Shown: positions 25,818 through 35,531 of the stretch, in pieces
Layout: the number at the start of each line of letters is the position of its first letter
How positions within the stretch are numbered: position 1 is the stretch's first letter
NCBI RefSeq assembly: GCF_023555385.1
Contig: NZ_JAJSED010000001.1
Coordinates: 868,001-932,000 of the forward strand
From: Guyparkeria hydrothermalis
GTDB taxonomy: Bacteria > Pseudomonadota > Gammaproteobacteria > Halothiobacillales > Halothiobacillaceae
Reading direction: 5' to 3'
DNA: 64,000 nt
The notes under the pieces: model-generated
Database searches by the model: none
Told to the model about the DNA's origin: nothing
The model's input: only the letters and a program-made list of their open reading frames with translations
Translations under genes and position numbers: made by a program

Positions 25818-27197
25818 TCAGCTTGCCAGCGCCTCACCCGCACCGTCCGCAATCACCCGGTCGCGCCCGCCGGCCTTGGCCGCGTACAGACGCGCGTCCG
25901 CCAGTCGCATTAGCGGCTCGGCGGCGGTCAGCCCGTCGTTGGAGGAACAGGCCAGGCCGATGCTGGCGGTTACCGACAGGTTGTGGCCGGCGACCTCCAC
26001 CGGACTCTGGCTGATCGCGAAGCGGATCCGTTCGGCCACGTCGCGGGCATCCTCAACGTCGGACCCCGGCAGGATGGCGATGAATTCCTCGCCCCCGTAG
26101 CGCATTACTACATCCCCCTTGCGCAGCATCTCGCGGATGATGCCGGCCGCACGCACCAGCACCTTGTCGCCGGCAAGGTGACCATACGTGTCATTGAGGC
26201 GCTTGAAGTGATCGAGGTCAACAATGATGAGTGACAGTGGGGTCTGGCTGCGCTGGATGCGGGCCAGTTCCTCGTCCAGCCGCTTCATGCCGAAGCGCCG
26301 GTTGTACAGGCCTGTAAGCGGATCGAGTGCGGCGACGCGCTGCAAATCGTCGTGCAGCAGCGCGTTGTTCAGTGCCAAGCCCAGCCCCTGGATCATCAGC
26401 GGCAGCAAGCGCAGGGTCCGCTCGGTGAACGGCTGGGCCGCCGCGAGAACCACCCAGCCGAGCAGCAGACCATGATGACTGATCGGCAGGAGAAGCACGT
26501 CACTGGGTGTGAAGTGCGAAAGCACCGCGTCGACCTTGACGGCCGCCGGCAGGTCAAAACGACGCACCTTCGCCTTTTCGTGGGCGGCCTGCAGCGCTGG
26601 GCTCCTCAGGATGGCATCCGGCTCGATCAGAGCCTTGGACGCCGGAATGGTCCAGTCGCCCTGCTTTTCCAGGATGATCGCGCCGCCATCGGCATCCGAA
26701 TGCTCCATCAGCAGCGTCAGTGCCTGGTCACTCAGATCAGCGAGGTCCAGCTGGCTGGAAAGTGTGTTGTTGAAATTCTGGATGCGTTCCTCGACACGGT
26801 GAGCCGAGTGCAGCGCCTGCAGCAGCGCGTTGTAGCTGTTGGCCACCTCGCCGAGCTCGTCTTCGGCCTGTTCCTCGAGGCGACAGACCGCCGGGTCGCA
26901 TTCGGACCAGTCGCCCGAATAGGTCGCCTGGTCCATTGCCGCACGCACCTTGCGCATCCGGCAACTCAGGCGCCGCAGCCGAGGGCGCACAATGCGGCTG
27001 GCCAACGCGAAGTTCAGCCCGCCGACGATCAGTCCCGCCGTGAGCGTGGTGCCGATGAATGTCGCCGAAAGGGCCAGGTCGGCCGAAACACCCATCTGCA
27101 GGGCGACAACCGGAAAGATCGCCCCCATGAGGATGCCCATCGACACCATGCCCCAGGCGAGCGCACGAAAAACGTGCTTCGATGCCTGCAGTTTCAT
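25818..27197 (-). CDS. diguanylate cyclase with HAMP- and GAF-like regions
   Basis: A 459-residue protein. Two N-terminal membrane helices (about residues 12-70) lead into a HAMP-like stretch (IVRPRLRRLSCRMRKVRAAM) and a GAF-like sensor (about 150-290), then a GGDEF domain (about 300-450). YGGEEF is intact, with RKGD as the inhibitory I-site five residues upstream, so c-di-GMP synthesis is expected. An inverted repeat (27224-27241) lies in the leader. It is the third c-di-GMP enzyme in the window. The signal it senses is unknown. Confidence 0.9.
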   Translation of the reverse strand: MKLQASKHVFRALAWGMVSMGILMGAIFPVVALQMGVSADLALSATFIGTTLTAGLIVGGLNFALASRIVRPRLRRLSCRMRKVRAAMDQATYSGDWSECDPAVCRLEEQAEDELGEVANSYNALLQALHSAHRVEERIQNFNNTLSSQLDLADLSDQALTLLMEHSDADGGAIILEKQGDWTIPASKALIEPDAILRSPALQAAHEKAKVRRFDLPAAVKVDAVLSHFTPSDVLLLPISHHGLLLGWVVLAAAQPFTERTLRLLPLMIQGLGLALNNALLHDDLQRVAALDPLTGLYNRRFGMKRLDEELARIQRSQTPLSLIIVDLDHFKRLNDTYGHLAGDKVLVRAAGIIREMLRKGDVVMRYGGEEFIAILPGSDVEDARDVAERIRFAISQSPVEVAGHNLSVTASIGLACSSNDGLTAAEPLMRLADARLYAAKAGGRDRVIADGAGEALAS

Positions 27198-27223
27198 CCT
27201 TAGATTTCCTTGTTATTTTTTGT

Positions 27224-27241
27224 CCGATACGTCCTTATCGG
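27224..27241. promoter_or_regulatory. inverted repeat in the leader of the GGDEF gene
   Basis: CCGATA-CGTCCT-TATCGG, perfect 6-bp arms, lies 26 bp before the ATG at 27197 within an A+T-rich leader. It could be an operator or an RNA hairpin. Confidence 0.35.
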
Positions 27242-27305
27242 CGCGGAACATTAGCACATCGCAATATATTCATTTCCATACAAATGGCGTGGAATTACCG
27301 ATGCC

Positions 27306-28682
27306 TCAGTCGGCGCCGCGCCGGCTGAAATACTGGCGGGTGAGTCGCGCGACCAGCGGCGAGAGCAGCAGAATGGCAATGAGGTTGGGAATCGCGATCA
27401 GGCCGTTGGCGATGTCGCACAGTGCCCAGATCAGTTCGAGATTCATCACGGCACCCAGCGGCAGGAGCATGGCGAAGACCCGCCGGTAGACACTGACGAT
27501 CCGGGTGCCGAACAGGTACTGCGAACCCTTCTCTCCGTAGTAGCTCCAGCCGATCACGCTGGAAACGGAGAAGAAGATCAGTGACAGGCTCACGGCAAGC
27601 TTGCCCAGGTCGGGCACGGCGGCGTTGAACGCCATCGTGGTCAGTGCCGCGCCGCTCTCACCGGTCTGCCAGACGCCGGTGGTCAGGATGACCAGCGCGG
27701 TGAGCGTGCAGACGATCAACGTGTCGAACAGCGGCGAGTTCATCGCCACCAACCCCGCCTGTACCGGGTGCCCGCTGCGGCTGGCCGCCAGCGCGATCGG
27801 CGCGGTGCCCAACCCCGCCTCGTTGGAGAAGATGCCCCGAGCCACGCCGAACTGGATCACCGCCATCAGCCCCGCCCCGGCGAAACCACCGACCGCCGCC
27901 GTGCCGGTAAAGGCATCGCGGACAATGGTGGCAAGGGCCGCCGGGATGGCCTCGGCATTGATCCCCAGCACCAACAGCGCGCTGCCGACGTACAGGAGGA
28001 ACATCAGCGGCACCAGCCGTGAAACCACCTGGCCAATCCGCCGAATACCGCCGACGATCACCAACCACACCACCCAGGCGTAGAGAACGCCGATGATCAG
28101 CTTCACGCCAAGGACCAGTGCCGGGTCGTCCGCGTAACCGAGGATGTCGCGCAGCGAAAACTCGAGGGTGTCCGCCACCGAGTTGGCCTCGACCATGTTG
28201 CCCGTCCCCATCGCGGCGATCACCAGGCAGGCGGCGAAGAACATCGCCATCGGCTTCCAGCGAGGACCCAGCCCCTGCTCGATGTAGTACATCGGCCCAC
28301 CGACATACTCGGCGCTCTCCGAGCGATAGACACGAAAATGCAGCGCGAGCACCGTCGAGGCGTACACCGTCGCCATGCCGACGATGGCCGTGATCCACAT
28401 CCACAGGATCGCTCCCGGACCACCCAGCGCGATCGCCGTGGCGACCCCGGCGATGTTGCCGTTGCCGATCGCCGCCGACAGCGCGACGGTCAGGGCGCTG
28501 AAATAGCTCAGTTCGCCTTCGGCCGCGGCCTCGCGACGCCCGAGCAGCCGGATGGACAAAGACAGGCGAAACACCTGGATCAGGCGCAGGCGGATCGTGA
28601 AGTACAGCCCCGTTCCCACCAGCAGCAGGATCGTGACCGGCCCCCAGACGAAGGCATTGATCGCGTGAACCGCCTCTTCCAT
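27306..28682 (-). CDS. alanine/glycine:sodium symporter (AgcS family), second copy
   Basis: A 458-residue protein with about 11 membrane helices. [20 protein letters not shown] and [20 protein letters not shown] match the family and the paralog at 15840. Differences at the N terminus ([20 protein letters not shown]) and in the central loop suggest a separate substrate or regulation. GGGAGAGG precedes the ATG. It is divergent from wrbA and follows the GGDEF gene's promoter region. Confidence 0.93.
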   Translation of the reverse strand: MEEAVHAINAFVWGPVTILLLVGTGLYFTIRLRLIQVFRLSLSIRLLGRREAAAEGELSYFSALTVALSAAIGNGNIAGVATAIALGGPGAILWMWITAIVGMATVYASTVLALHFRVYRSESAEYVGGPMYYIEQGLGPRWKPMAMFFAACLVIAAMGTGNMVEANSVADTLEFSLRDILGYADDPALVLGVKLIIGVLYAWVVWLVIVGGIRRIGQVVSRLVPLMFLLYVGSALLVLGINAEAIPAALATIVRDAFTGTAAVGGFAGAGLMAVIQFGVARGIFSNEAGLGTAPIALAASRSGHPVQAGLVAMNSPLFDTLIVCTLTALVILTTGVWQTGESGAALTTMAFNAAVPDLGKLAVSLSLIFFSVSSVIGWSYYGEKGSQYLFGTRIVSVYRRVFAMLLPLGAVMNLELIWALCDIANGLIAIPNLIAILLLSPLVARLTRQYFSRRGAD

Positions 28683-28825
28683 GTGCCTCTCCCGTGGCCC
28701 CGCTCAACCTCGCGTCCACTGGGCCCAGTATGGCTCAGTCCCGCACCGTGGTCGCCCGGCAATTCCGCGCCGGTCGTCTACCCTTGCCCTACCCGAATTC
28801 GCAACAGGCAATCACGGAGTTTTCC

Positions 28826-29425
28826 ATGAGCAAGGTTCTCGTTCTCTACTATTCCATGTACGGCCATATCGAAACGATGGCAGAAAGCATCGCCGAGGGC
28901 GCAGGTCAGGTCGAGGGCACCGAGGTGACGGTCAAACGCGTGCCCGAGCTGATGGACGAGGAAACCGCGAAGAAGGCCGGCGCCAAGCTCAATCAGGCCG
29001 CCCCGATCGCCGATCCCAAGGAACTCGGCGACTATGATGCGGTGATCATCGGCACCCCGACGCGCTTCGGCAACATGGCAGCGCAGATGCGCAACTTCCT
29101 CGACCAGACCGGAAGCCTGTGGGCCGAAGGCAAGCTGATCGGCAAGGTCGGCAGCGTGTTTACCTCCACGGGCACCGGCGCGGGCAACGAGACCACCATC
29201 ACCTCCACCTGGAACACGCTGGCCCATCTCGGCATGGTCATCGTCGGTACGCCCTACGGCATTCCCGAGATGTTCGACATCTCCGAACCCCGCGGCGGCG
29301 GGCCCTACGGCGCCGGCACCCTCGCCGCCGGCGACGGCAGCCGCCAGCCCAGCCCGATCGAGCACACCATCGCCCGTTATCAGGGCCGGCACGTGGCCGA
29401 GATTACCGCCAAGCTTACGAGTTGA
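28826..29425 (+). CDS. wrbA: NAD(P)H:quinone oxidoreductase, WrbA type
   Basis: A 199-residue flavodoxin-like protein. It opens with [20 protein letters not shown], the FMN-phosphate loop, and has [33 protein letters not shown] and [20 protein letters not shown], all hallmarks of WrbA. The enzyme reduces quinones by two electrons and protects against oxidative stress in the cytoplasm. CGGAG lies before the ATG at 28826; an upstream in-frame ATG at 28694 is unlikely. Single gene. Confidence 0.94.
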   Translation: MSKVLVLYYSMYGHIETMAESIAEGAGQVEGTEVTVKRVPELMDEETAKKAGAKLNQAAPIADPKELGDYDAVIIGTPTRFGNMAAQMRNFLDQTGSLWAEGKLIGKVGSVFTSTGTGAGNETTITSTWNTLAHLGMVIVGTPYGIPEMFDISEPRGGGPYGAGTLAAGDGSRQPSPIEHTIARYQGRHVAEITAKLTS

Positions 29426-29610
29426 TTCTCGTACGACGACACACCATGTCGGGCACGATCACGCCCCTGCGCAGATAACAAGGCACCGGCACTCCGTCGC
29501 TGCCAGAACCGGCACTTGCGCAAGGCAATTGGCGCCGCTAATGTTCACTTTCCCCGCGTGGCTCAAGGACGAGCACGCTTTCGCCCCACCCCACTTCCAA
29601 GGAATGGAAC

Positions 29611-30168
29611 ATGATGCGAACCCTGCTCGGCATATTGGTACTCGGCGCTCTGGGTGGCTTCTGGCTGACACAACAGACGCCAGGGAATGAATACACCACC
29701 AAGAACCGCCTGCTGCACTTCCTGACCGTTGATTCGAAGATCAACCTCTATCTGTCCGATCTCGATTCGTCACTGACCGAATCCGACATCAAGGAGCGGT
29801 TCGCGAATCTCGCCCTCGACTGCGGATCGGAAGCCTCTGACCTGGGCGATCGGTCCTGCTACGCCCCGATTCAGGCGGTCAACGATATCGATGCCTGGTT
29901 TGCGGTGTTCTTCTTTCAGGACCAGGAACTGTCCGGCGTGAAAATCGACTTGCCTCCCTCGGGCCACGCCCCCATGTCCAGCGCGCTCCACCAACGTCAC
30001 GGTGAGCCACGCGGCGTCAAAGTGAGTCGCGACCAGGAGACCACCAACCAGTGGTACCTCCGAAATGGTGCGGTCGTCATGAACCGAGATGTCGCCGATG
30101 AAGCGCTTTCGATGGTGTACTGGGCGTCGGTCGAGAGCGTGGTACGCAAGCGGATGAGCGAGCGCTAA
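29611..30168 (+). CDS. uncharacterised membrane-anchored protein
   Basis: A 185-residue protein of unknown family. One N-terminal hydrophobic segment (LLGILVLGALGGFWLT) suggests export or a single anchor; the rest is soluble. Two cysteines (LDCGSEAS and DRSCYAP) are 15 residues apart and could form a disulfide outside the membrane. The region QVNDIDAWFAVFFFQDQELS is aromatic and the C terminus (VVRKRMSER) is basic. AAGGAA precedes the paired ATGs. It stands alone between wrbA and the CapA-like gene. Confidence 0.75.
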   Translation: MMRTLLGILVLGALGGFWLTQQTPGNEYTTKNRLLHFLTVDSKINLYLSDLDSSLTESDIKERFANLALDCGSEASDLGDRSCYAPIQAVNDIDAWFAVFFFQDQELSGVKIDLPPSGHAPMSSALHQRHGEPRGVKVSRDQETTNQWYLRNGAVVMNRDVADEALSMVYWASVESVVRKRMSER

Positions 30169-30303
30169 CGCCTTAGCGTGGCCCCGACACTCAACGGATG
30201 CTTCCCTCGCTTTCCCCCAAGCCTCTGCGACCGGTCGACGGCCAGCCCGTTCTGGCCTTTAATCCCTAAACAGGCAAACCCATGAGGCCGGTCGCGAGCC
30301 ACG

Positions 30304-31431
30304 ATGTCCACTCCCGCCACAGCCAGATCATCCGGTGAACTGCCGCTGCTGTTCGGGGGGGACGTGATGCTCGGGCGCGGAATCGATCAGATCCTGCCCT
30401 CGCCGTCCGACCCCGTCCTCTACGAGGACTACATCAAGGATGCCCGGGGGTACCTGCGCCTGGCCGAGCGCGCCAATGGGCCGGTGCCACGTGCCGTCGG
30501 ACCCGGCTACGTCTGGGGGGCGGCACGTGACACGCTCGCCGATCCGGCTCGACGGCGCATCCTCAACCTCGAAACCGCGATCACCACCAGCGCCACGCCG
30601 TGGCCGGACAAGGGCATTCACTACCGCATGCACCCGGCCAACATCGCCTGCCTGACGGCCGTCTCACCCGACTGCCTGGTGCTGGCCAACAACCACGTGC
30701 TCGACTGGGGCCGAGCGGGCCTGACGGAAACGCTCGAGACGCTGGAGGCCGCCGGCATTCCGTTCGTCGGTGCCGGTCGCGATCACGAGGAAGCCGCTCG
30801 CCCCACCGTTCTCGCTGGTGCGAACGGTCAGCGTCTGCTGGTGTTCGCCGTCGGTCATGGCGACAGCGGCGTCCCGGCGGACTGGGCGGCCACAACCGAC
30901 CGCTCCGGGGTTCACTACCTGCCCGATCTCGACGACGAGGCAATCGAACGACTGGCTGACCTTGTCGACTCTCACCGCCGACCGGGCGACACGGTGGTGT
31001 TCTCGATCCACTGGGGCAGCAACTGGGGCTACCAGATTCCCGAAGCCCATCGGCGCTTCGCCCACGCCCTGATCGACGTCGCTGGTATCGACCTGGTGCA
31101 CGGCCACTCCTCGCATCACCCGCGCGCCTTCGAGGTGCACAACGAGCGGCTGATCCTCTACGGCTGCGGTGATCTGATCAACGACTACGAGGGCATCGGC
31201 GGGACCGCGCCCTACCGTTCGGACCTGGCCGTGCTCTATCGCTCCACCCTGCGCAACGGCCAGCTTCATGCGCTTGAGCTCGACCCATTCGCTATCCGGC
31301 GGCTGCAGTTGCAGTCCTGTTCACGACCGGATCGGGAGTGGCTTGCCGGCATGCTCGATCGGCAGGCGCAACGCTTCGGCGGCGAAGTAAGCGATACCGG
31401 TACCCGGCTGGTCTGCCACTGGGACGGGTGA
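30304..31431 (+). CDS. CapA-family protein (metallophosphatase-like fold)
   Basis: A 375-residue protein with the CapA/PgsA pattern: LLFGGDVMLGRGID, LNLETAITTS, LVLANNHVLDWG, VVFSIHWGSNWGYQIPE and HGHSSHHPRAFEVH. Asp and His residues in these blocks form the metal site of calcineurin-like phosphoesterases. CapA proteins are linked to poly-gamma-glutamate export, but many homologs have unknown substrates. No export signal is present, and no other capsule gene is nearby. The ribosome-binding site before the ATG is weak. It converges on the ribonucleotide reductase gene, 6 bp apart. Confidence 0.87.
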   Translation: MSTPATARSSGELPLLFGGDVMLGRGIDQILPSPSDPVLYEDYIKDARGYLRLAERANGPVPRAVGPGYVWGAARDTLADPARRRILNLETAITTSATPWPDKGIHYRMHPANIACLTAVSPDCLVLANNHVLDWGRAGLTETLETLEAAGIPFVGAGRDHEEAARPTVLAGANGQRLLVFAVGHGDSGVPADWAATTDRSGVHYLPDLDDEAIERLADLVDSHRRPGDTVVFSIHWGSNWGYQIPEAHRRFAHALIDVAGIDLVHGHSSHHPRAFEVHNERLILYGCGDLINDYEGIGGTAPYRSDLAVLYRSTLRNGQLHALELDPFAIRRLQLQSCSRPDREWLAGMLDRQAQRFGGEVSDTGTRLVCHWDG

Positions 31432-31437
31432 GCCGCG

Positions 31438-33240
31438 TCAGTCCGACTCGCGATCGATCCCGCAGCAAGGCGTAGCGGTATCGACGCCCTGAAGCACCTC
31501 ACCGGTAACGGGATTGGGTCGGTAGGTGGTGCACCCTTTCAACCCGAGTTCGAAGGCGCGCTGGTAGATCGCCTCGAAGTCCGTGAACGGCATCGACTCG
31601 GGAACGTTGATGGTCTTGGAGATAGCGCTGTCGACGTATGGCTGCAGCGCGGCCTGCATGGCCAGATGCGCCTCCGGGGACAATGCCTCGGCCTCGACGA
31701 AGGCCGGCGGCAAGGACCCGTCGAGGTGCTCAACCTGCCAGCATCGCCAGGCGGCATCCTGCATGACGAAGCTCTCCCGGCGACCGTCGGCGGCAAACAC
31801 CGGCCGGCACAATTCACGTCGGAACACCGGCTCGACACCCGAAGAAACATTTCCGGCCAGCAGGCTGATGGTGCCGGTCGGCGCGATCGCGGTCAGGTGA
31901 CTGTTGCGAATGCCGTCACGAGCGATGCCGGCGCGGATGTCGCCCGGCAGCGCCCGCACGAACGGCCGATCGAGAAATGCTGCCTTGTCGAAAAAGGGAA
32001 ACGGCCGCTTCTCGTGGGCCAGGTCGATGGAGGCCCGGTACGCCGCGTGAGTGATGGTCGCCATCGCCGCCGCTGCCTGCTCGCGTGCCTCGGTGCTGTC
32101 GTAATGGAGCCCCAGCATGATCAGCGCATCGGCCAGCCCGGTAATGCCGAGTCCCAGGCGTCGACTGTTGCGGGCCTGCTCGCCCTGGGCCGGCAACGGA
32201 AAGTGCGAGGCGTCGATCACATTATCGAGAAAACGAACAGCCTGTGCCGCCGTTTGCGCGAGCGCGTCATGGTCGAGCCGCGCCGCCTCGCCGAACGGAT
32301 CGAGCACGAAGCGGGTCAGGTTGACCGAGCCGAGGTCGCAGGCGCCGTACGGTGGCAACGGGATCTCGCCGCAGGGATTGGTCGCGCTGATCCGCTCGCG
32401 CTCGCCGAGGTTGTTCCACTGGTTGATCCGGTCGACGAACAGCACGCCGGGCTCGGCATGACTGTAGGTCGCCCGCATGATGTGCTCCCACAGGTCGCGG
32501 GCGCGCACTCGCCGGATCACGCGGCAGGCGACCGGCTGCTCGAAGCCCGGCCATTCGCGTCGCACCTCATCGCCGGTACCGACCTCCCCGTCCAGCGCCA
32601 CCGAGGGAAACACCAGCGGCCAGTCGGCATCGGCATGCACCGCGGCCATGAAGGCGTCGCTCACCAGCACCGAGCAGTTGAAGTGCGTCAGTTCGCCGGC
32701 CTGATGCTTGGCATCGATGAAGGCCTCGATGTCCGGATGATCGACGCGCAGCGTCGCCATCATCGCGCCACGCCGGGCGCCGGTGGAAAGGATGGTCGCG
32801 CACATGCTGTCCCAGATGCGCATGAACGACACCGGTCCCGAGGCAATGGTCCCGGCGTGGTGGGCTGCCGTCCCGGCCGGCCGCAGGGTGGAAAAGTCGT
32901 AGCCGACCCCGCCACCCTGCTGCATGGTCAGCGCGCCTTCCTTTAGCGCCTCGAAGATGCCATCCATGGAATCCTCGATCCGCCCCATCACGAAGCAGTT
33001 GAACAGGGTCACCTGCCGGTCGGTTCCAGCCCCGGCCAGTATTCGCCCGCCAGGCAGGAAGCGAAAATCGGCCAGTAGGTCGCGGAAGCGTCGTTGCCAC
33101 ACGGCCGGCTCGGCCTCGACCTTCGCCAGGGCCGTGGCCACCCGTTGCCAGGTCGCTTCGATGTCCGCCTCGTCGGCGTACCGGTAGCGGCTGGCCCAGA
33201 TGTGGCGGGCGATCGCGGTGTCGAGTGTCGCCGCTGCCAT
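31438..33240 (-). CDS. nrdJ: adenosylcobalamin-dependent ribonucleotide reductase (class II)
   Basis: A 600-residue reductase. It has FRFLPGGRILAGAG, FNCFVMGRIEDSMDGIF, GGGVGYDFSTLRP, NPCGEIPLPPYGACDLGSVN with the thiyl-radical Cys, and APTGTISLLAGNVSSGVEP. The C-terminal CC in TPCCGID is the likely redox-active pair. It makes deoxyribonucleotides with coenzyme B12 and works with or without oxygen. No small subunit gene is nearby, consistent with class II. It is the last gene of a tight three-gene operon, 7 bp after the hydrolase. No cobalamin riboswitch was recognised. Confidence 0.93.
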   Translation of the reverse strand: MAAATLDTAIARHIWASRYRYADEADIEATWQRVATALAKVEAEPAVWQRRFRDLLADFRFLPGGRILAGAGTDRQVTLFNCFVMGRIEDSMDGIFEALKEGALTMQQGGGVGYDFSTLRPAGTAAHHAGTIASGPVSFMRIWDSMCATILSTGARRGAMMATLRVDHPDIEAFIDAKHQAGELTHFNCSVLVSDAFMAAVHADADWPLVFPSVALDGEVGTGDEVRREWPGFEQPVACRVIRRVRARDLWEHIMRATYSHAEPGVLFVDRINQWNNLGERERISATNPCGEIPLPPYGACDLGSVNLTRFVLDPFGEAARLDHDALAQTAAQAVRFLDNVIDASHFPLPAQGEQARNSRRLGLGITGLADALIMLGLHYDSTEAREQAAAAMATITHAAYRASIDLAHEKRPFPFFDKAAFLDRPFVRALPGDIRAGIARDGIRNSHLTAIAPTGTISLLAGNVSSGVEPVFRRELCRPVFAADGRRESFVMQDAAWRCWQVEHLDGSLPPAFVEAEALSPEAHLAMQAALQPYVDSAISKTINVPESMPFTDFEAIYQRAFELGLKGCTTYRPNPVTGEVLQGVDTATPCCGIDRESD

Positions 33241-33247
33241 GGGTCGA

Positions 33248-33895
33248 CTAGCCGGGTATCAGCCAGCGGGTAAACCAGTCCGCGGCCAGCTGGGCCGCCT
33301 GGAACAGGGTGCCCGGTTCCTCGAACAGGTGGGTCGCGCCCGGCACGATAGCAAGCTCGCAGGTCGCTCGCATCTGTGCCTTCGCCCAGCGGTTGAGCTC
33401 GATGACCTGGGTATCCGCCCCGCCGACGATCAGCAACGTGGGCGCCTCGACCAGCGGCAGGGATTCGCCGGACAGATCGGGACGTCCGCCACGCGAGACC
33501 ACCGCCTGAGCCATGCCGGGGAGTCGCGCAGCGGCATTGAGCGCGGCGGCCGCGCCGGTACTGGCACCGAAATACCCCTGCGGGAGGCCGGCAAGTTCGG
33601 GGTCGGCATGGGCCCAGGCAGAAGCCTGCGCGAGCCGTTCGGCAAGAAGGTCGATGTCGAAGCGTTTCTCGTAGACCCGGTCTTCTGCCTCGCTCAACAG
33701 GTCGAACAACAGGGTCGCCAGGCCCACCTCGCGCAACTGGCGTGCGACGAAATGGTTTCGGGGACTATGGCGACTGCTGCCACTGCCGTGGGCAAATATG
33801 ACCAGCCCGCGCGGATTGGCGGGCATACCGAGGATGCCCTCGTGGATCATGCCGCTGAGTGACATGGAAACGGTTCGTTCGGTATCAGGGGCCAT
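33248..33895 (-). CDS. alpha/beta-hydrolase (dienelactone-hydrolase-like)
   Basis: A 215-residue hydrolase: the nucleophile elbow is GASTG (Ser), the acid is likely in GGADTQV, and the His in GATHLFEE. LVIFAHGSGSSRHSPRN forms the oxyanion region. It starts 3 bp after the phosphoribosyltransferase stop, and that pair also occurs as a single fused protein in other bacteria. The substrate is unknown. Confidence 0.88.
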   Translation of the reverse strand: MAPDTERTVSMSLSGMIHEGILGMPANPRGLVIFAHGSGSSRHSPRNHFVARQLREVGLATLLFDLLSEAEDRVYEKRFDIDLLAERLAQASAWAHADPELAGLPQGYFGASTGAAAALNAAARLPGMAQAVVSRGGRPDLSGESLPLVEAPTLLIVGGADTQVIELNRWAKAQMRATCELAIVPGATHLFEEPGTLFQAAQLAADWFTRWLIPG

Positions 33896-33898
33896 GAC

Positions 33899-34528
33899 CT
33901 ACCTCTCGCATTCCTCGAGCATGGCGACCACTTCCTGGTCGGATACCTGGGCGAACGAGCCGTAGTACGCCCCCACCGCCCCCAGATAGTGGTCCGTGAT
34001 CTCCAGGGCAACCAGTTCGTCCGCCTCGGTTTCCAGCGTGGCCGCGGTCGAGGCCGGCACCACCGGGATGGCGACCACCACATGGGCAGGCTCACGGGCG
34101 TCGGCATCGCGGATCGCCGCGCGCATCGTCAGGCCGGTCGCGATGCCGTCATCGACGATGATCGCGATCTTGCCGACCACCGAGGGCGAGTCCGCACGGC
34201 CGTAGAGCCCGCGGCGCCGGCGCGCCTCGGCCCGCTCGCGTGCCTCCGCAGTGGCCAGCCATTGCGGATCGACGGCCGCCTCCTCACGCGGATTGCAGAC
34301 CCGCTGGCCATGTTCCGGCACCGCGCAGATGGCGTATTCGGGCTGCATCGGGTGGCCAATCTTGCGCGGGATCAGGACGTCCAGCGGCATGTCGAGCCGC
34401 CGGGCCACTTCCTGCCCCAAAGGGACCCCGCCGCGCGGCAGCGCGTAGACCACGCCCTCCTGTCCGCGAAACTTGTCCAGTGCCTCGGCCAGCTGACGAC
34501 CGGCCTCTCGTCGATTCGCGAAACGCAT
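33899..34528 (-). CDS. phosphoribosyltransferase family protein
   Basis: A 209-residue protein with the type I PRT signature IAIIVDDGIATGLTMRAAI, which binds PRPP, and an N-terminal YALPRGGVPLGQEVARRL block. This group usually sits beside or is fused to an alpha/beta-hydrolase, as here. The start at 34528 has AGGAGGG upstream; an ATG at 34555 lacks one. First gene of the operon ending in the class II ribonucleotide reductase. The base it acts on is unknown. Confidence 0.88.
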   Translation of the reverse strand: MRFANRREAGRQLAEALDKFRGQEGVVYALPRGGVPLGQEVARRLDMPLDVLIPRKIGHPMQPEYAICAVPEHGQRVCNPREEAAVDPQWLATAEARERAEARRRRGLYGRADSPSVVGKIAIIVDDGIATGLTMRAAIRDADAREPAHVVVAIPVVPASTAATLETEADELVALEITDHYLGAVGAYYGSFAQVSDQEVVAMLEECER

Positions 34529-34803
34529 GGCGTGCCCTCCTGACATACCGTCCACCCCAACTGACTATAGCCATTCCTCGTCATACTGCCGGCCGGGGAA
34601 ATCGCGTATTTTTTTGCCGCTGATCAATTGCTTGGACGCGGGCGAAATGAATGGTTCCACCTGCTACCTTTTGGGTGACGTGCCGCGAATCGGGCGGTGC
34701 GCGGCCGGCCTGATGCCGGAGACAAAGAAACCAGAGACGGGCGACACACTCCGATGACCATCGGATCGCCCGATCGGCCTTCATTCCACAGGAGGGAAGC
34801 GCC

Positions 34804-35421
34804 ATGAGGAAAAGCACATTCGTTCGCGAACTGACCGCCTGCTCGCTGGCAATCGCCCTGGCGGGCGCAGCGCCGACGGCAGTGGCCGATAATGACCAGC
34901 CGCGCCGCGGCATGATGGGGCCGGGCATGATGGATGGCTACGGCCCCTACGGGCCGGGCTACGGCATGCAAGGTGCCGCCCCCTGCGTACCGGGCGGCTA
35001 CGGACCGGGCATGATGGGCCCCGGGATGATGCACGGTTACGGTCCGGGCATGATGCAGGGCTATGGCCCGGGCTACGGACCCGGGATGATGCCCGGCTAT
35101 GGGGCCGGAATGATGCAGGGCTATGGCCCGGGCATGATGGCGCCGGGCTACGGCACGGGCTCCAGCAATCTCGGCCGCCTGACCGAGAAGCAGCGCGAGC
35201 GGCTGCGGGAACTCCAGCAGGAAGAGCAGCAAGAACACCTGGAGTTGATGCAGCAGATGCAGGAGCACCAGCGTGAGCTCTACCGCATGCAACTCGCCGA
35301 TGACCCGGATTACGAGGCGATCAAGAAAAAGTCACGCCATCTCAACGAACTTCAGCAGGAAATGGCGGAAGAACGCATTGAAATGCACCGGAAGATGCGA
35401 GACATCCTCGAAAAGGAGTAA
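34804..35421 (+). CDS. exported Met/Gly/Tyr-repeat protein with Spy/CpxP-like helices
   Basis: A 205-residue protein. The signal peptide (TACSLAIALAGAAPTAVA) is followed by about ten copies of a GYGPGMM-type repeat (residues 36-115) and a helical, Glu/Gln/Met-rich C-terminal part (RLTEKQRERLRELQQEEQQE onward) resembling the periplasmic chaperone Spy. The methionine-rich repeats could bind copper or silver ions. GGAGGGAAGCGCC precedes the ATG. A strong terminator follows. The neighbouring SHOCT protein has a similar Gly/Met-rich N terminus. Metal binding is inferred. Confidence 0.85.
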   Translation: MRKSTFVRELTACSLAIALAGAAPTAVADNDQPRRGMMGPGMMDGYGPYGPGYGMQGAAPCVPGGYGPGMMGPGMMHGYGPGMMQGYGPGYGPGMMPGYGAGMMQGYGPGMMAPGYGTGSSNLGRLTEKQRERLRELQQEEQQEHLELMQQMQEHQRELYRMQLADDPDYEAIKKKSRHLNELQQEMAEERIEMHRKMRDILEKE

Positions 35422-35440
35422 ACGGACCAACCCAGCATGC

Positions 35441-35474
35441 AAAAGGCCGCCCGAGCGATCGGGCGGCCTTTTTT
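35441..35474 (+). terminator. rho-independent terminator after the Met-repeat protein gene
   Basis: A 14-bp stem AAAAGGCCGCCCGA/TCGGGCGGCCTTTT with loop GCGA and a following T-run. Confidence 0.93.
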
Positions 35475-35531
35475 ATGCACCTGCCAGGTCGGGCGCAGCG
35501 AGTGCCGCCCCGACCTCGGCCGATGCCGGAT

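Noticed and set aside
34529-34803. Possible small gene or riboswitch before the Met-repeat gene
   Set aside because: No conserved stem pattern or ribosome site was seen; likely the divergent promoter region.
34915-35160. Repeated DNA that could look like a repeat array
   Set aside because: The repeats are in frame and encode GYGPGMM-type units of one protein; there are no spacers, so it is not a CRISPR.
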